Shown: positions 62,283 through 64,000 of the stretch, one piece after another
Position numbering within the stretch: position 1 is the first letter of the stretch
How the letters are laid out: each line of letters begins with the position of its first letter
Assembly: GCA_902614085.1 (NCBI GenBank)
Contig: CACMJS010000001.1
Location: 62,001 to 126,000, forward strand
Origin: an uncultured Alphaproteobacteria bacterium
GTDB taxonomy: Bacteria > Pseudomonadota > Alphaproteobacteria > HIMB59 > GCA-002718135
Length of the DNA stretch: 64,000 nucleotides
Reading direction: 5' to 3'
Notes under the pieces: generated by a model
Database searches by the model: none
Told to the model about the DNA's origin: nothing
Seen by the model: only the letters and a program-made list of their open reading frames with translations
Translations under genes and position numbers: made by a program

Positions 62283-62761
62283 TAAATTGTGTAAGGATTG
62301 TTAATTCCAAACGATCCTAAAATTTTTATCTCCTCTCTTTTCATTTTTTTAAATTCTAAATTTTTTTTATGATTGTATCCGTTAATATGCAATAAACTAT
62401 GGATTAATAGATGGTTAAAATGATCATATATGCTAATTTTATTCCTACGTATATATTTTTCAATAGTATCAATTGAGAAAAAAATATCACAATATAAAAT
62501 TTTTCCAACATTTTTATTTGAGTTCTTTGTAATAAAAGTAAGAACATCAGTATCTGTTTGTTTATTTTTATAGGTTTTATTAAGTTTAATCATTTTTGAT
62601 TTATCTGTTAGAATTATATTCAGTTCAAATTTATGATCTCTTTTAAAATAAGAGCTCATTTTATTTATAGTTTTTTTTGTAATAGTCTTAATTTTAGGTA
62701 TTCGCCTTGGCCATTTTTTTGATTCAGAAAAAAAATCAACTTTTATTTTTTTCATATGCAT
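62282..62761 (-). CDS. ybeY: Endoribonuclease YbeY
   Basis: Metal-dependent RNase for 16S rRNA 3' maturation and ribosome quality control. The 159 residues show the zinc-binding H121-x3-H125-x5-H131 motif in HSLLHINGYNH and the TDVLTF segment before it. Two ATG codons at 62761 and 62755 are possible starts, both inside the end of phoH. It is expected to act with rbfA and the other 30S maturation genes in this region. Confidence 0.95.
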   Translation of the reverse strand: MHMKKIKVDFFSESKKWPRRIPKIKTITKKTINKMSSYFKRDHKFELNIILTDKSKMIKLNKTYKNKQTDTDVLTFITKNSNKNVGKILYCDIFFSIDTIEKYIRRNKISIYDHFNHLLIHSLLHINGYNHKKNLEFKKMKREEIKILGSFGINNPYTI

Positions 62762-63695
62762 TAATAATTTTTTTGACTAAATCATGTCGTACAACATCTT
62801 TTTCTGATAATTCAATAAAACCTATATCATCAACTTTGTTTAACTTTTTTAATGCATCTTTAAGGCCTGAATCTTTTTCACTTACAAGATCAATTTGAGT
62901 AATATCTCCTACAACTACCATTTGACTATTTTTACCTAATCTTGTTAAAAACATTTTCATTTGTGTTTTTGTTGTATTTTGAGCTTCATCTAAAATTATA
63001 AAACAATCTTCAAGGGTTCTTCCTCTCATAAAAGCAATAGGTGCTATTTCTATTGTGTTGTTAAGTAACTTTTTTTCTACTTGTTCATAAGGTAACATTG
63101 AATATAAAGCATCGTAAATTGGTCTCAAAAAAGGATCTACTTTTTCTTTTAAATCACCTGGGAGAAAACCTAATTTTTCACCAGCTTCAACAGCTGGTCT
63201 AGATAAAATAATTTTATTTACTTTTCCATCTTGAAGAGCTGAAACTGCTTTAGCAACAGCAAGATAAGTTTTTCCTGTTCCAGCAGGACCAATAGCAAAT
63301 GTAATATTTTTAGTATTTAGTAATTGAAGATATTTATTTTGTATTTCAGTTCTTGGTATAATTTTTCTTTTTTTAGTTTGAATAAATAAATCCATCTGTT
63401 TGTCTGTTTTAATATTCATAGATATTAAACTTTTATTATCTCTAATTCTATCCTCATCTATTTCAGCACCATTTTGTGCTTCTTTAAATAAATTAAGAAT
63501 AGTTTTTTTAGTTTCAAAAATTGATTTTTTATTACCTGATATTTTAATTTTATTTCCACGATATTGGATTTTAACTTGATTAATTTGTTCAATAAGAGAT
63601 AAGTTTCTATCATTGATACCAAATAAGTTACTTAAAATTGTATTATCTTCTAATTCTAATTCTAAATTTTCATTTTTATTTACTATATCTGACAT
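62736..63695 (-). CDS. phoH: PhoH-like ATPase
   Basis: P-loop ATPase of 319 residues. Walker A is GPAGTGKTYLAVAKA, followed by LSRPAVEAGEKLGFLPGD, Walker B CFIILDEAQN and VVGDITQIDL. The first 100 residues form a KH-like N-terminal region (QYRGNKIKISG). It lies between miaB and ybeY, a very common arrangement; it is thought to act with YbeY in RNA metabolism. Confidence 0.95.
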   Translation of the reverse strand: MSDIVNKNENLELELEDNTILSNLFGINDRNLSLIEQINQVKIQYRGNKIKISGNKKSIFETKKTILNLFKEAQNGAEIDEDRIRDNKSLISMNIKTDKQMDLFIQTKKRKIIPRTEIQNKYLQLLNTKNITFAIGPAGTGKTYLAVAKAVSALQDGKVNKIILSRPAVEAGEKLGFLPGDLKEKVDPFLRPIYDALYSMLPYEQVEKKLLNNTIEIAPIAFMRGRTLEDCFIILDEAQNTTKTQMKMFLTRLGKNSQMVVVGDITQIDLVSEKDSGLKDALKKLNKVDDIGFIELSEKDVVRHDLVKKIINAYEKNKS

Positions 63696-64000
63696 TCAAG
63701 TGCAAAGTTAGTTGAGTCTGTAATTTTAACATCCAAAATTTGATTTAATAAATCCTTTTTCGAGTTAATAAATGTACTTTGATTATAGATTGTGCGACCT
63801 ATAAATTGATCTTTATGCCTGCCTATCTTTTCAAATAATACTTCCATTCCTTTATTAACAAATGATTTATTAAAATTTATTTGTTGTTGTGTAAGTAAAG
63901 ATTGCAATGCGCTTAAACGAGCCTTTTTATCTAACAAACTAATATTATCTTTGTTTTGAGCAGGTGTTCCTGGTCTTGGACTATAAATAAATGAATAGGC
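63683..64000 (-). CDS. miaB: tRNA-2-methylthio-N6-dimethylallyladenosine synthase MiaB, C-terminal part
   Basis: Only the last 105 codons are in the window; the 5' end lies beyond the right edge. The visible part includes AYSFIYSPRPGTPA, the end of the radical-SAM domain, then a TRAM domain with a FIGRTIYNQSTF strand. MiaB adds the methylthio group to A37 of certain tRNAs. The catalytic cysteines are outside. It overlaps phoH by 13 bp. Confidence 0.93.
   Translation of the reverse strand, partial: AYSFIYSPRPGTPAQNKDNISLLDKKARLSALQSLLTQQQINFNKSFVNKGMEVLFEKIGRHKDQFIGRTIYNQSTFINSKKDLLNQILDVKITDSTNFALECQI

Overview
The window is a dense stretch of an AT-rich chromosome (roughly 30% G+C by eye) from a free-living, genome-streamlined alphaproteobacterium. 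About 61 protein genes are packed into 64 kb, most neighbours overlap or lie within 10 bases, and the longest non-coding stretch is 279 bp (26337-26615). RegB/RegA, ChvI/ChvG, kdsD-lptC-lptA-lptB, trpF-trpB-trpA-accD-folC, fabA-fabB-fabI and nusA-infB-rbfA-truB-rpsO-pnp are arranged as in alphaproteobacteria. Base composition, small spacers and intact biosynthesis fit a marine SAR11- or HIMB59-like lineage rather than a parasite; the sequence alone does not settle which. There are no tRNA or rRNA genes, insertion sequences, prophage or CRISPR arrays.

Layout. 1-6103 (minus): glutamate synthase gltD-gltB (gltB runs off the left edge) and an NDUFA9-like reductase. 6166-19030 (plus): RNase D-like exonuclease, kdsD, lptCAB (LPS export), aroA, cmk, rpsA, ihfB, pyrF, trpFBA, accD, folC. 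19022-26336 (minus): chvI-chvG sensor system read into ahcY-metK (SAM cycle), tsaE, amgK-murU (peptidoglycan recycling), then trxA. 26616-30613 (plus): class I ribonucleotide reductase nrdA-nrdB with a glutaredoxin. 30610-33489 (minus): polA followed by a 42-residue ArfA-like gene. 33521-35766 (plus): an ABC ATPase and an O-antigen ligase-like protein. 35750-44606 (minus): dnaA-dnaN-recF-gyrB-regB-regA-glycosyltransferase, then rpsT and mutM to 45884. 45886-51076 (plus): ubiE, coaBC, a ThiF/MoeB-like E1, fabA-fabB-fabI. 51073-64000 (minus): miaB (partial)-phoH-ybeY-corC-lnt-trmB, a hairpin, then nusA-infB-rbfA-truB-rpsO-pnp-ugpQ.

The main theme is ancestral alphaproteobacterial gene order with clean excisions. 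Genes usually found in these neighbourhoods are absent from their places: rpoN-hpf-ptsN after lptB, hprK-rapZ-manX-ptsH between chvG and ahcY, addBA between murU and trxA, ubiB and dut around coaBC, and rimP and ylxR around nusA. metK sits beside ahcY instead of between lnt and trmB.

The most unusual points are a strong terminator-like hairpin directly in front of nusA, an ArfA-like microprotein gene, a NrdB with Glu at the usual first Asp iron-ligand position, a MutM without its zinc-finger cysteines, a CMP kinase with an altered P-loop, divergent mutM/ubiE start codons one base apart, and promoters that place transcription starts on the ATG of rpsT and trxA. No clearly new multi-gene system was found; the novelty here lies in regulation and gene loss.
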